A program made the translations under genes and the position numbers. Positions 1-11,118 of a DNA stretch of 64,000 nt are shown here, piece by piece (the first letter of the stretch is position 1; each line of letters opens with the position of its first letter). Source of the stretch: Bryoerythrophyllum caledonicum (taxonomy: Eukaryota; Streptophyta; Bryopsida; Pottiales; Pottiaceae). A model generated the notes under the pieces. That model was given only the letters and a program-made list of their open reading frames with translations, ran no database searches and was not told the DNA's origin. The DNA lies in the NCBI GenBank assembly GCA_963971425.1, contig OZ020525.1, positions 9,345,560 to 9,409,559 on the forward strand, written 5' to 3'.

Positions 1-764
1 TTTTATTTCTACCTTCATTAACTTGGACCGACAATTCCTTAAATTGTTAATTGAAAGGTTTGTATTTCACTCTCCCATAACACCATATTTGTTATATTGG
101 AAGATTTCCATGATTTTGAAGATATATGATCTTTGAAGTATCAATGGTAACAGTAAAAGAAGCATATACCATTATTCCAAGCTTTATTCAAAACTTCATG
201 AAAAAAAGTCACAAAGAACACTCATTTACCCCGAGGCAAAACACAATCGTCCTATCACTAATCAAATGGTCTAGGGAGTTCCTCCATAAGCCTCTACACG
301 CGTCTTCAAAAAAACCCTCTGACGTTGCCTAGTCCATGTTGCGCCATTCTCTTGCATTCATGGGCTCTCTAGAAGACGCTGCAAACCCCGCCTACGCACC
401 TCATCACTGTTTGATTTGGGCAGAGAGTATCGGCGGGTAGGGGAAGGAGAGCATTTGTCTCTAGCAGCATTTTTTCAAAGAATACGGGGGCGGAGACATT
501 TACCAGATGATTCCTGCACAATAGGCGCCACACACAATCCAAAGAAATACACTTTAGGTCGAATACTCCTACACATCACACATGAAAATTGTATCAATAA
601 GATCCATCCTAGTGCACTTTAGGTCAAATGGAGCTAAAATGCAGAAGGGAAGATCCACAGACAACATTTAACATCCAACGAATAAAAACAAAATCAAATA
701 AACCAAAACTACATGAGTGTAATGTAGCTCAACAACAAACCAAAATTGCCTAGGCCAAAACGAC
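1..764. other. no gene seen; degenerate palindromes
   Basis: No convincing coding sequence. A degenerate member of the CACTTTAGCTC palindrome family lies at about 614-642, with a half-site near 550. The remainder is AT-rich single-copy-looking sequence. Confidence 0.5.
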
Positions 765-2631
765 TCAATAGTGCAATAACTTGGAGGTTAGCATAACATG
801 CACCGCGAGCAAGCGTTGGGAAGTAGCATCCCTTAAACCGTCATAGAGAGTATGCTTTGCTGGAGTACAATTATCCGGATTTAGACGCGGGGACCGTGGA
901 ACTGAACGAGGCCACTGTGGCGAAGGTGAGTTGTTCCTTTCATGAATTGGCTCCCGCGCAATAGGGCTTTCAACAACTCCGTCGTCCACTGCCATGGTGA
1001 AATAATCCATGGTTGACTGCTCGGTTGCAGCAGAATGCAACAAAAACCCTTTATTTCGAAGAGAAAGGGTGAACTCCTCTGGGCCCAGCAAGGAATCCAC
1101 GGAAGCCCGACAATCACAACCCTGTAGAATTTCCAACCAAAGTGACGCTTACATACCTCAGAACAATAGATGAATACTCCAATCATTCAAAACAGGACGA
1201 CATTCCGTCAGCAGTGAGTATCCATTCCCTACAACAAACAAAGTGGTGAAACATCTCGGTTTCATTTATCAAAAAAAATATATACACAAAAAATGGTCCA
1301 ATAAAATTTACAAAATAGAGCTTGAATCAATCGGTATAGTTTAGCTCTATCCGACCTAAAGTGTAATAAGCATCTAAGCATTTCCAACGGCATTAAGAGC
1401 GGAGATTCTGAGACGCTTGGATTGCGTTCCAGATACTCGCAGACTGACCACACGTCTTCTAATCATTATAGAACATCTCCCGGTCCGAGGGATGTTTGGC
1501 CCGGTACTACGCTAGACCACCCGGAAACATATGAAGGTCAAAGAGATGTGGCAGCAATTCCTCTAGCAGTACAGAATCATCTCTCGCACCATCATGTTTG
1601 TACGACCATGATGGAAGAAGAAGGACGTTCTCCGGCAAATTGAGCATATGCTTAATCGGGCTGTCGTCAATGACAAGCATATTCGCCGGAGTATACTCAC
1701 GACCCAACCTATTGAAGAGATGGTTCGATAAGGTCTTCAAGAAGATGTCCTTCTGAGTGCCAGATTCCTTCATGTAGATTGTTCTGCTACCGACTCTACG
1801 CTCGGGAACCCTATCGCAACTCTCCTGACTAAAGATCCTGAGAGGGTATGAAGAACTATGCTGAAAAAGATATTTACATATCTGACGTGTTGTGGATTCC
1901 ATCATGGAACTCCAGATCGTGATAGTGGCAATCTTAGACAACCTCATGAGGAATTCAACACAACCAGGGCGCACTCGGACTAGTTTAGGGCCTACTTCGG
2001 CCGGCTGCGAAGCCGAGTGAATGGACGAATAAGAGTTCCTGGATCCCCTGGCGTGCCACAAAGGCTCACATGTGCATAGAACCCCATTGAGGTTGAGCAC
2101 AATATTCAACCACCTGCCCTCGAAATCTGATAGGACTCTAGGTATTTCTTCTAGATTACTGGCACCACTTATTGATGCCTCGCAGACCTGGTTCGGAAAC
2201 GCCAGGAGAACGAACAATATTACTAAAGATTCATTAACAACAACGGGTCAACAAAATGTAGAACGAAAGAGGCAAACGGGAGAAGATGTCATGGGGGGGG
2301 GGGAAAGTGGAGTGTGAAAAGTGTTAGAAGAGTACCTCGAGAACTTCATCGTCTTGCAGCATTTCCTCTCGGACCCCCATCGATCCTAACAAACCTTGCA
2401 TGGTGTCAAGGGGTTCCGAGAGCCCCACAACCATTTGGGGACACGATTGCGGGACAAGAAGAGGTGGCTTTGGGACAAGAAGAAGTGGCTCCGAGACAAG
2501 AGAATCATGATTGATCTCGTCTACGAGCACGGCCAAAGCTTGGACGACCTCTTCTACGACTGGGACTGCAGTTTCGACAACCTCATCTATGATTGGGTGA
2601 GCAATCGCGTCATCACTGAAACTTAGATCTG
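765..2631 (-). CDS. FCP1/NLI-like HAD phosphatase-fold protein, multi-exon
   Basis: The central exon (2222 to 1521) encodes an FCP1/NLI-interacting-factor domain. Visible are the motif-I region NLNGVLC, RVRPGCVEFLMRLS, ITIWSSM and LVIDDSPIKHMLNLPENVLL (HAD motif III/IV region). In the family, motif I is normally DxDxT and gives the nucleophile; here both Asp are Asn, so catalysis is doubtful and a pseudo-phosphatase or scaffold role is more likely. A 65-bp intron (1456-1520) joins DLHMFP to DVWSVCEYLERNPSVSE, a typical FCP1 C-terminal end. An upstream exon (about 2631-2325) is acidic and Val/Pro/Leu-rich. A downstream exon (about 1123-765) is a candidate C-terminus ending in TGA. The extreme 5' end and the joins to outer exons are uncertain. 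A palindrome lies in the intron near 1337-1364. Many plants carry multi-copy relatives, so a mobile-gene origin is possible. Confidence 0.6.
1337..1364. repeat. degenerate CACTTTAGCTC-family palindrome in intron
   Basis: Imperfect inverted repeat with arms TAGTTTAGCTC and GACCTAAAGTG, inside the probable intron downstream of the FCP1 domain exon. It matches the family found in the introns at 3.8-5.7 kb. Confidence 0.5.
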
Positions 2632-3794
2632 GAAAAATTCAACATTTCAACCTATCAGCAGATGCGCACATAGGACAGTGATACAAGTCAGAGTCGTTAG
2701 ATGTCAAGCAGTTTAGCTCGAGTCTAGCTGAAGTGCTCGCTGAGCACTATAATATTAACAAAGAATATTGGAGTACAAAATTGGACATTTACAAAATATT
2801 CTGTCTCTTTACACTCGCAACTACATTACACTAACCTGACGATGAGCTGGGGACATCTCCGATAGATACGTCCTGAGCGGGCGACTTTAAGGGGAAGAGG
2901 GGCGGGTCGGCGGGGATGGGGGAACAAAAAGCGATTGAGCCCCCATGGAGACGGGGGAGGGGAACCCGCCGGAGACGGCAGTAGCGCACCGCGAGACAGA
3001 CTCTCAGTTCCTTCTTCCGCTGAGAGGGGAGGCTGGGGGATCGCAGTATTAACTACGGGGGGTGTTGTGGCGACAAGAGGCAAATTTTCCGTCCTGAATC
3101 TCTGCATCATGAGCATCATGTTGGCATGCCTCTGGTCTTGGTCCCTCTTCATCTCTTCATCATGCCTCCGCTGCAGATCCCTGAGCTCCAGGTCACGCTC
3201 CGCCAGCCGCTACTCCATGAACCTCCGCTGGGCGGCGTCCTCTTCTTGCTTCTTCTTGAGGGAGATCAACATGTTGTCGTCCTGTGCATTGCTTGCCGTA
3301 GCCAACGGAGAGCGGCCGCTCGTACTAGCAACTTTCCTCTTCCTGGCAGCAGGCCGAACGGATGACCCGCCCAAGGTGGGAGCTGAATGAGGCCTGTCGG
3401 AAATCTCCAGATAATCCAACTCCGGGAAGTCAAGTCGTTGCCGCGAGGAACCGATTGTGTCTCCTGCTTCAGATTGAGAGGCACTCTAAAACTCCGGCGG
3501 AGTGGCGGTACCGAAATCGTCATGGGACTCATCATCCGGAGTGGCCGAGCTTAAGCTCGAGCACACAACCAGGGCACTCGGTTCCTCATCTTCCTCCTCA
3601 TTGCCGAGGTCAACAATTGCTTTTCCCTTCTCCTTGGCAACGGCCTCTTCAAGCTCGGGGAAGATCTCCGCGTTGACGTGATACGCACCAACATCGAAAT
3701 CGGCCCGATCCAACGTCAACGCGACCTCCATGGCGTCGTCGAGGTCCTGCTCATCGATGTCGTGGGAGATGCAGAATGCCTCCAGATCCAACAT

Positions 3795-4078
3795 CTACAC
3801 ACCAATGGATTGAACAAGTTACACTTTAGGTCGAATCGAGCTAAAGTGAATACAGAGGAACACTGATACGAAAACTCAGCTATTTAAACTTAAAAGAAAA
3901 CGACGCAATTGATGACTGCAAGAAAATCATATAAGTATAAGCCGGCACTTTAGCTCGACTCGAGCTAAAGTGCCACGCTACAAAAGCATAAGAGACAACT
4001 TCGCTGAAACAATCCATACACAATCAGAGAGGGTATCAACAGTTTAGCTCGACTCAAGCTAAACTGCAGGAAACTTAC
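3795..4078. repeat. intron holding three palindromes
   Basis: Minus-strand intron with donor GTAAGT at 4078 and acceptor TAG at 3795; the flanking exons stay in phase. Palindromes occupy 4040-4066 (27 bp, one mismatch), 3944-3974 (31 bp perfect: GGCACTTTAGCTCGA, centre C, then its complement) and 3822-3848. The first lies only 11 bp inside the donor. Together they make up about 30% of the intron. Confidence 0.8.
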
Positions 4079-5444
4079 TACACTCGCAATCAGTAATTTC
4101 GTCCCGCCAAACAGCTGAACAACTGCCTCCCCCCTCTTGCAGAATAGCTCCAGGACCTTGATGAAGAACTCCATCCTCAGCTCGTTCATGTTCATCGAAT
4201 ACGCCAGCTCGTTGTACTTGCGCAGCTTGGTGTGCAATACATGCTCCGAAGCTGCGTAGGTTTTCTTCACGACCGGGATCTGCGTAAGCTCTTTCTTGAA
4301 GAGAAAGAGGAGGCGAACATAGTCGAGAGCGTTGTTGCTCTTTGGCGCGTATCCTCCCAAGCGCTCGTTCTCGAAGGGAAGATACTTTGACTGCAGCACA
4401 TAGTATGCATGGCACAACGAAGCGCCCTCAGCAAACGCTATCACTTGAAGGTGTGACTGCTCGTCGGCGCAAATGAAGAGCCAGGCTGGAAGATTGGTGA
4501 GGGGAGGCTGCCCTTTCGATGCAAACATCGTCATGAACTCGTCAAAGAAGGGCCTCTCCAACGACGACGTTGCCTTCCCAGAGAAACCAGAGACATTCCG
4601 GAAGTCGATGATGCCGAGCTCCATGTTGCAGCCCATGTTGCGCCACGAATCCGTAGGCCACGTCCCGAGCGAATTCGTCGCCGCCTTGTACGAACGAAAG
4701 TGCACGGCTCCCTGAGGTGGAACGAACCGCGACCGCACATCGATGAAGACTCTGAAGAACTCCTTAGCATACGGAGAGAGATCTTCACATTTGTAGTTGC
4801 GAAACTGCGTCTGCCTTAAATCCTTGTAGTACAAATCCGTTGGATCCCAATCCAGGAGGGCATGCTTTGAGGCCTTGCTGACCTTGTAGTTCTTCTTAAA
4901 CTTCCTCCAGTTGGAACGACTCTACGCTCTAGAGCTGTTGAAGAAGGCTAGCTCCGGCCTGATCAACTGAAGCTCCATCCGAGCAACCTCCTTCCTCTTC
5001 GTTCGATCGACCTAGTCCCGGGCGCTGTAGCAATCCCCCAGCACAGATTGCGGCTGCTTCACAACCACCTTAGGATAAGGTAGTTCCGCGATGGCCCTGA
5101 TCGATTAAGAATGTGCTTACATAATTTCGCGTGATCAGCCTTGGTCATGTTGCCGAAAAACTTGAAGAACTCGCACGTCAGAACCCCATCCTTTTTAGGC
5201 ACCGAAGACTTGGCATCCTTGAACTTTGCCAAGGCGTCGAAGTCAAATCCACGTTGATGAGGTTGCCATGCGCCACCGAAGAGATGACATCGGACCGGAG
5301 CTTGAAGGTCTCATTGGTCGAGGTGATGATCTTCACCTCATTGGTAATAGAGAGCTCCTTTTCCTTTCCGGCTTTCTTGAGCGTTGCCTGACTCTTTGCA
5401 ACGTCGATCATTGCAAAGCGCTCACGAACGGCGTTAAGAAATGG

Positions 5445-5673
5445 CTGCGCAGAACATAAACAAGGTCGATTGAGTTTACAATTATAGCAGAAAAATAAAC
5501 ATGTCCAGTAGGGTCCAACAACTGCAAGTTAGCTCGAGTCGAGGTAACTTGCAACCTTAGAGTAGACAATGAAAGCAATTTCAATCTAAATACAACACTA
5601 TACAGATAGTGAGCAAATATGCACTTTAGCTCGACTCAAGCTAAAGTGCATGACCTTGGTTAAGATATATTAC
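5445..5673. repeat. intron holding two palindromes with different arms
   Basis: Minus-strand intron, donor GTAATA at 5673, acceptor GCGCAG at 5445. It holds palindromes at 5620-5650 (arms TGCACTTTAGCTCGA) and 5523-5553 (arms TGCAAGTTAGCTCGA with partner TCGAGGTAACTTGCA). The second has a different outer arm from the usual CACTTT, and the opposite arm changes to match. Confidence 0.8.
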
Positions 5674-7304
5674 CTCAAACTTCTTGTCATTGGCAATCTC
5701 CACTCCCGTTCTCCGACCTGACTTGTGAGACCTGCGAATGCCCGTGGCGGAGTGCTTCGGCATTGGTCTCCCAGCTTGGATCCACAAAGCTAGAGAGCCA
5801 AGGATATTGGTTGCCCACGTCGGCTTGAATTGGACCAAGTGATTCACGCGATTATAATACGCGGAAATCTTCCTCAGCTTCTCTGGATCCTTCGTCCAGA
5901 CAATGTAACACTACCATGTTCGGAAGTGCCTTCTCATCACCTCTAGGACGTTACCGTTTATCATCTCCTTTTATGCACCAACGTTGTGATGGCCGTTGAT
6001 GATGTAGAAGTCGCAGTCGCTGAGCTCCTCAACAGTCGTCGGCATAGCATCGAGCTTTGGCATGACGTAGAGAATCTGCTTCTACGTCTTGTCGGGCATT
6101 TCGAGGTAATAATGCTTCAACTCCTCCATATCCCGAGGTTCAAATGCACGGATCGTCCACTCCGGCGGTGCATTATGCAACCTCATCACGTCAAGCTCGA
6201 TCTTCATCTCTCTGTCTCCTTGGAAGAAGCAGCTCTGACACTCCGTCCAGAATTTTTGGTAAATCTGTTGGACGTTGTTGTAGTCGATTGTCTCTCCGAA
6301 CCCGAGCGCCTGTGGGAGCTCCGAGAGTGTGGAGGCCATCGAATTGGCCAACTCCTCCTCTGATACGAGCTTTGTCCTCTGATACGAGACCTGGAAGAGG
6401 TCTCCGGCTTCTTGGCAGCTGAGCGTTTCTTGACGGGGGAAGCAGACAGCGTGTTGCGCAGGGTGCTTCAACTTGTTCTTGCACCTGGTGTTCTAACCGG
6501 TACCGACGCTTGACTCATATCCTGGCTACCGGTCACGGCCCCAAAAACTATTGAAATTTCTATCGGGCGTCTCCCCGCGATTAATTTTGCCTTCTCTAGA
6601 GCGGCAAAGGTACTCATTCTCGATAGAATAACGCGGAGTTTATTAGCTACAGCCTTTGCTTTCAGCGGCTGACCACTACTAGTCTCCCATTTTTTTAGCG
6701 AGATTTCGTGGTCGACCTGAGACACTATTTTCTCAAACTTGGACCTCCTCAGAGAATTGACTAAATCGTGGATACAGAATGGAGATGAATTATTATTCAC
6801 TACAATAGTGAACAAATAAGGGTCTACGGACTTAGTAGTTGTCTCACACGACAACTTAACGTGATCGTTATCTTCGTGGACAACATCAGTAATCCTCGTC
6901 GTGAAGTCGATGTGTTGTGGTTCAACGATGTCACCAGCGAAGGTCTGACCAAACACTATATTGTCCGTAAAGGTGGCCCACAGAAGCATCTACTTCAAAG
7001 TCATTGATGGGTCCTTGAGCTCCGAGCAATCCAAGTGGTTGTTGTCGTCTCCATCGTCATCATCAATGTCGATGGGCTTTGGCTGGAAGAAGTGCTGCAG
7101 CTGAATCCCCATTTTGTCCCTCTCAGATCTGCACACACACGAGACCGAGCACACATATTAGATTGCTTCATTGATCATCCAATTAGGATGGAGAGGATAC
7201 CCTGTAGCTCAACTCAAGCTAAAGAGTAACCGATTACAAAGTATGTTAATAATACTCTGCAACAAAATTTAGTCATTTGGAGAATTTTCACATACCCTTT
7301 CAAT

Positions 7305-7788
7305 CAATTCATGCCTACTTCTCGTTCAACTCCTTATACCGTGGAAAAGCTTACGAACCAATCCAATCACTCACGAACCTGAGGCTTTGAGGTTCTCAAG
7401 TGGTTGGAACGGGACTGAAGTTCATTCACGATTCAGGAAGATGAACGAGCAGTAGAAATGATTTGAGAAACTAGACTGCATTTACACGACTCTAACATTG
7501 TTGTAATCAAGCTTTAGCTTCATCTTTAGCTCGACTCGAGCTAAAGTGCTATTACATAGAATGTAAATTTGTACAGTTCTTACACTTTCAATATTTATTT
7601 GGACGTTTTTCCTAGACATTTTTATTCAATTCATATCTACTTCTTGTTCAACTCCCGAAACTGTGAAAAAGCTTACGAACCGATTCAATCACTCACGAAC
7701 CTCACTCTTTGAGGTTCTCAAGTGATTGGAGCGGGTCTTAAGCTCTTGCACACTTGTGAGAGGTGAACGAGAAGTAGACTTGAGTTGG
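7305..7788. repeat. two copies of a 163-bp foldback element
   Basis: Copies at 7305-7467 and 7625-7788, same orientation. Each is a near-complete hairpin: CTACTTCTYGTTCAACTC near the left end pairs with GAACGAGAAGTAG near the right, and AATCACTCACGAACCTC pairs with GAGGTTCTCAAGTGATT around a short loop. Length and shape fit a foldback MITE or an inverted-duplication small-RNA hairpin. No coding capacity. Confidence 0.7.
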
Positions 7789-8020
7789 GTCATCGATAGC
7801 GTCGGTAAACTTCACTTTTGGATTGTTTTTAGGTCTGAAAGTAGAGGTATTTGAGATGTGCTTTAGGTCCTTTGTTTTATACTTTAGCTCGATTTGAGGT
7901 AAAGTGTGTTGGCTTTCATGAAAAGAATGAGATTTTTTGAGACCCGGAATTTGAGAGTAGATATTATGATCACTTTAGCTGGGGCCGGGCTTTAACGCGA
8001 CCAAAGACGCATTTAGTCGT

Positions 8021-8365
8021 ACATTTTAGTTCGAGTCGAGCTAAAGTGTGATCTCCATAGTGCACTATTGAGGTGCACTTTAGCTCGAGTCGAGCTAAAG
8101 TGGTCCTCCACTGTGCACTATGGGCCACAATTTAGCTTGAGTCGAGCTAAAGTGGGCTCTCCAGTGTAATTTATTGGCCACACTTTACCTCGAGTCGAGT
8201 TAAAGTGCAGCCAAAAGAGCACACTGGAGAGCCCACTTTAGCTCGACTCGAGCTAAAGTGTGGCCCATAGTGCACACTGGAGGCCTACTTTAGCTCGGCT
8301 CGAGCTAAAGTGTGGCCAATAGTGCACACTGGAGGTCCCACTTTAGCTCGACTCGAGCTAAAATG
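8021..8365. repeat. nested foldback array of seven palindromes
   Basis: Seven CACTTTAGCTCGA palindromes (about 8021-8049, 8076-8102, 8127-8154, 8181-8207, 8234-8260, 8286-8312, 8339-8365), each 26-29 bp, spaced about 53 bp. Spacers left of centre read CTCCASTGTGCACTATGGGC; spacers on the right read its complement. The whole block is therefore an imperfect inverted repeat of about 345 bp centred on the fourth palindrome (about 8194). Confidence 0.85.
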
Positions 8366-8539
8366 TGTTTATTGAAAAGCTTATTTATTGCAGTTTGTGC
8401 AGATGTGTCTTTCGTTATATGATATTCAAGGCGTAGGGTTTAGGGCTCGTGGGTGAGAGTATGGATTTTACCTTTTAGCCATTGATTATGAACTTTAATC
8501 CCAAACAAATTCTACTGGAACTAGACGTCCTGCAACAAC

Positions 8540-9055
8540 AATAACAAACCCACACACACAAAATCAATCAAAGTAGCACATGGAAACCAACACATTGAAA
8601 CCATAACATTGAAACCATAACATTGAAACCAACACATTGAAACTAGCACATTGAAACTAGCACAAACAAGCACATTGAAACTAGCACATTGAAACTAGCA
8701 CAAACCAGCACATTGACACCAGCACAAACCAGCACAAACCAACACAAATAAACCACCACACACCAGCACAAACCAGCACATGGAAACCAGCACATTGAAA
8801 TCATTCACATTGAAATCAGCACTTTGAAATCAGCACATTGAAATCAGCACATTAAATTCAGCACATTGAATTCAGCACATTGAAACCAGCACATTGAAAG
8901 CAACACATTGTAACTATCAGAAAGCAACACATTGACACCAGCACAAACCACCACATTTAATCTAGCACAAACCACCACAAATCACCACAAACCACCACAA
9001 ACCACCACAAACCACCACAAACCACCATAAACTACCACATTGAAACCACCACATT
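8540..9055. repeat. minisatellite, 14-15 bp unit (ACATTGAAACCAGC)
   Basis: Degenerate tandem array of ACATTGAAACCAGC units, turning into ACCACAAACC units near 8960-9030. Strand-asymmetric (A/C-rich on +). No coding meaning. Confidence 0.85.
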
Positions 9056-9284
9056 GAATACACAAACTCATCTACGTGCTCACACATACATGAAAAGCAA
9101 TGCTAGACATATATAATGTTTCAACACATTATATCAAAAGCAATACTACACATATATCAAAAGAAATGCAAGACTGAATGAGTGCACTTACCTTTAAAAC
9201 TGAGAAATCCGACTGCTAGAGCTGCAAATCTTGTTCCTCGTTCACGACAATCCTCCGCGCACGGCGTTTCAGACTCTACGTGCT

Positions 9285-9375
9285 CACAGAAACTCACAGA
9301 AACTCACAGAAACTCATAGAAACTCACACAAATTCTTGCAAACTCACACAAACTCACACAAACAACCCTAAACTC
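9285..9375. repeat. short tandem repeat CTCACAGAAA / CTCACACAAA
   Basis: Decamer repeats of CTCACAGAAA changing to CTCACACAAA; a weaker echo continues to about 9470. The reading frame through it is repeat-derived Thr/His/Asn sequence and is not called as a gene. Confidence 0.75.
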
Positions 9376-10069
9376 CAGCGCTACAGTATACACAAACTCA
9401 TCTACGTCCTCACAAACTCACACAACCAGAATCGTACGTCCTACAAACCCTATCCACAGAAACCCTAAACTCCAGTATATTGCGCACGAAAGCCTGAACC
9501 GTAGTGCTAGAGTATACACAAACTTAACAAACCCTGTAGATAACAAAACTAACACAAACCGCAAAAACGCAACGACAAACCAACGTATAAAGTCACAAAA
9601 CTCACAAAACAACAACGCGTAGAAGAACAAACAAAAAACTTGGACAACAACGAAAAGAGGAAAAAAAAAACTCGCGCCATGATTTTGTGGGGTACTTCCA
9701 CTACGGGAAATTCGGCCTATAAATGACTACAGCACAAATGACTAGCCAGAAAACAATTACTACAAAATTTCTCAGGATGTGTAAACGCTGCCCGGATCTA
9801 GCTAGTTAGCTGCCCTAGTCATTTTACAGTAATTTAAGTTTTCGCGGGCAGAGAGGTGATGAGAACCATGTGACGGCCAACATCGTTCATATCGTCATCC
9901 ATGTGTTTTCATCCATGCTTCATCCGGTAGTGTTGACGTGGCAAGAAGGTGACTGACTAGGGTTGTGCCTTAGTGATTCATTAGTGATATGTTTGAAAAG
10001 AATTACTCTCTCACTAGAAAATAACTAGCTACAGTAATATATGTTAGAACTCAAAAATAACTCATGGGT

Positions 10070-10470
10070 ATTTTTAGAAAATTGCTGAAGTAGATGGATG
10101 TCTACTTCTGTTGGACATTGCTGATGTGGCAAATAGGTGATGACTTGGATTGTATTCCAGTAATTCCTTAGTAATACATTCGGCACAAATCACTGCGTCA
10201 CTAAAATATTACTTGGTGTAGTGATATATTTTATAACTAAAGAATAACTCGGGAATACTTTTTAGAAAGTTGCTGACGTAGATGGATGTCTACTTTTGTT
10301 GGACATTGCTGATGTGGCAAATAGGTGATGACTTGGATTATATTCCAGTAATTCCTTAGTAATACATTTGGCACAAATCACTGCGTCACTAAAATATTAC
10401 TTGGTGCAGTAATATATTTTATAACTAACTTGAGGATACTTTTTAGAAAGTTGCTGACGTAGATGGATAT
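10070..10470. repeat. tandem repeat, about 181-188 bp unit, inside the CACTA element
   Basis: Two nearly identical units start at about 10081 and 10269, and the start of a third at 10450 (GTTGCTGACGTAGATGGAT). They contain GATGTGGCAAATAGGTGATG and TCACTAAAATATTACTTGG. Probably subterminal repeats of the element. Confidence 0.85.
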
Positions 10471-11117
10471 CTACTTAGTCGCCACTACACTAATGATGTT
10501 CATTAGTGTTCGCAACACTATTTACGAACTTAAACTCTAAATGTCAATTACCCTACTAATGTAACAACATTAAATGTCAATTTAAACACTAATTGTCAAT
10601 TTCTATAGCTTTTGCCCTTATTACATTTTAACATATTGACATTTAGTGTTGGTTATGTAACAATATCATATGCCACATTTCATTGCAAGTCACCCAAATC
10701 TCGCCACATGTCAAAAGCAAACCTTCCATGTTGGGCTGATTTTTTCAAGGTTGAATTTTCAAATGATGATTTCGGGGGCAGTTTTTGTCCAATTTGAGAG
10801 TTTTTGGTGCCTATCTAAACTGATTTGAAAAGACACTTCCAATGGCACCTTACCCATCTTCAAATTCGTCTTAAATAAAAAGTTATAGCGAATATTTTTG
10901 GGCAGATTTCTTGAGTTTTGGTTGAAAGTTTGAGGAGGCATATCTTTATTAATTTCGCACCAATTCTATCAAGTGAGGTGACCAGCTTATGTGTTTTTTC
11001 AAGGAGATTCCATCGATATACGGTAAATCTTCTAATTCGTCGTAGTGCAAAAGTTATGAGCAATTTTGTTAGGCTGATTTTTTTACATTAAAATTACTAC
11101 CACTACTTAGTCGCCAC
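10471..11117. mobile_element. insertion flanked by 15-bp direct repeats
   Basis: CTACTTAGTCGCCAC occurs at 10471-10485 and again at 11103-11117, enclosing 617 bp absent from the adjacent tandem unit. The insert begins TACACTAATGATG and contains ACATTTAGTGTTGG-type motifs shared with the repeats at 15-17 kb and 38-40 kb. A 15-bp duplication is long for a DNA transposon and more typical of LINE/SINE target-primed insertion, but no poly-A tail is seen. Class unresolved. Confidence 0.5.
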
Positions 11118-11118
11118 C

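Larger units (their letters stand above)
2833..7112 (-). pseudogene. decayed multi-exon gene, ParB-like / DNA-methylase-like architecture (weak)
   Basis: Starts with ATG at 7112, just after a splice acceptor. Reading along the minus strand gives an acidic N-terminus, a conserved-looking globular region (FGQTFAGDIVEPQ, VNNNSSPFCIHDLVNSLRR), then LVSEEELANSMASTLSELPQ and DCDFYIINGHH, which resembles the substrate loop of ParB/sulfiredoxin domains. A long exon follows (LGTWPTDSW, ADEQSHLQVIAFAEGAS) and ends in LFCKRGEAVVQLFGGT, resembling the VLDPFxGSGT motif of beta-class N4/N6 DNA methylases. Next come an acidic exon (3794-3486) and a Lys/Glu/Arg coiled coil (about 3300-3100). Introns at 5445-5673 and 3795-4078 have clean GT-AG ends. 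The gene is broken: about three frame changes and about eight in-frame stops, nearly all TAG. Family assignment is inference from short motifs; a domesticated or mobile unknown family is equally possible. Confidence 0.45.
7131..9191 (-). other. probable 5' intron of the 2.8-7.1 kb gene
   Basis: A good donor (AAAG|GTAAGTGC, minus strand) at 9191 and an acceptor (TGTGTGCAG) at 7131, just upstream of the ATG at 7112, suggest a 2.1-kb intron with a first exon upstream of 9192. It contains two foldback elements, single palindromes at 7524-7546 and 7881-7905, the nested array at 8021-8365 and a minisatellite. Splicing is inferred, not shown. Confidence 0.4.

Noticed and set aside
1391-1520. FCP1-like frame extended through TAG and TAA codons as sense
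   Set aside because: A 65-bp intron with GT-AG ends (1456-1520) restores a typical FCP1 C-terminus, so recoding is not needed there.
8021-8365. CRISPR array
   Set aside because: Regular palindromic repeats with spacers suggest it, but spacers are related mirrored sequences, the context is a eukaryotic intron-like region, and there are no cas genes.
9280-9468. Thr/His/Asn-rich small protein
   Set aside because: The frame is the product of a decamer tandem repeat.
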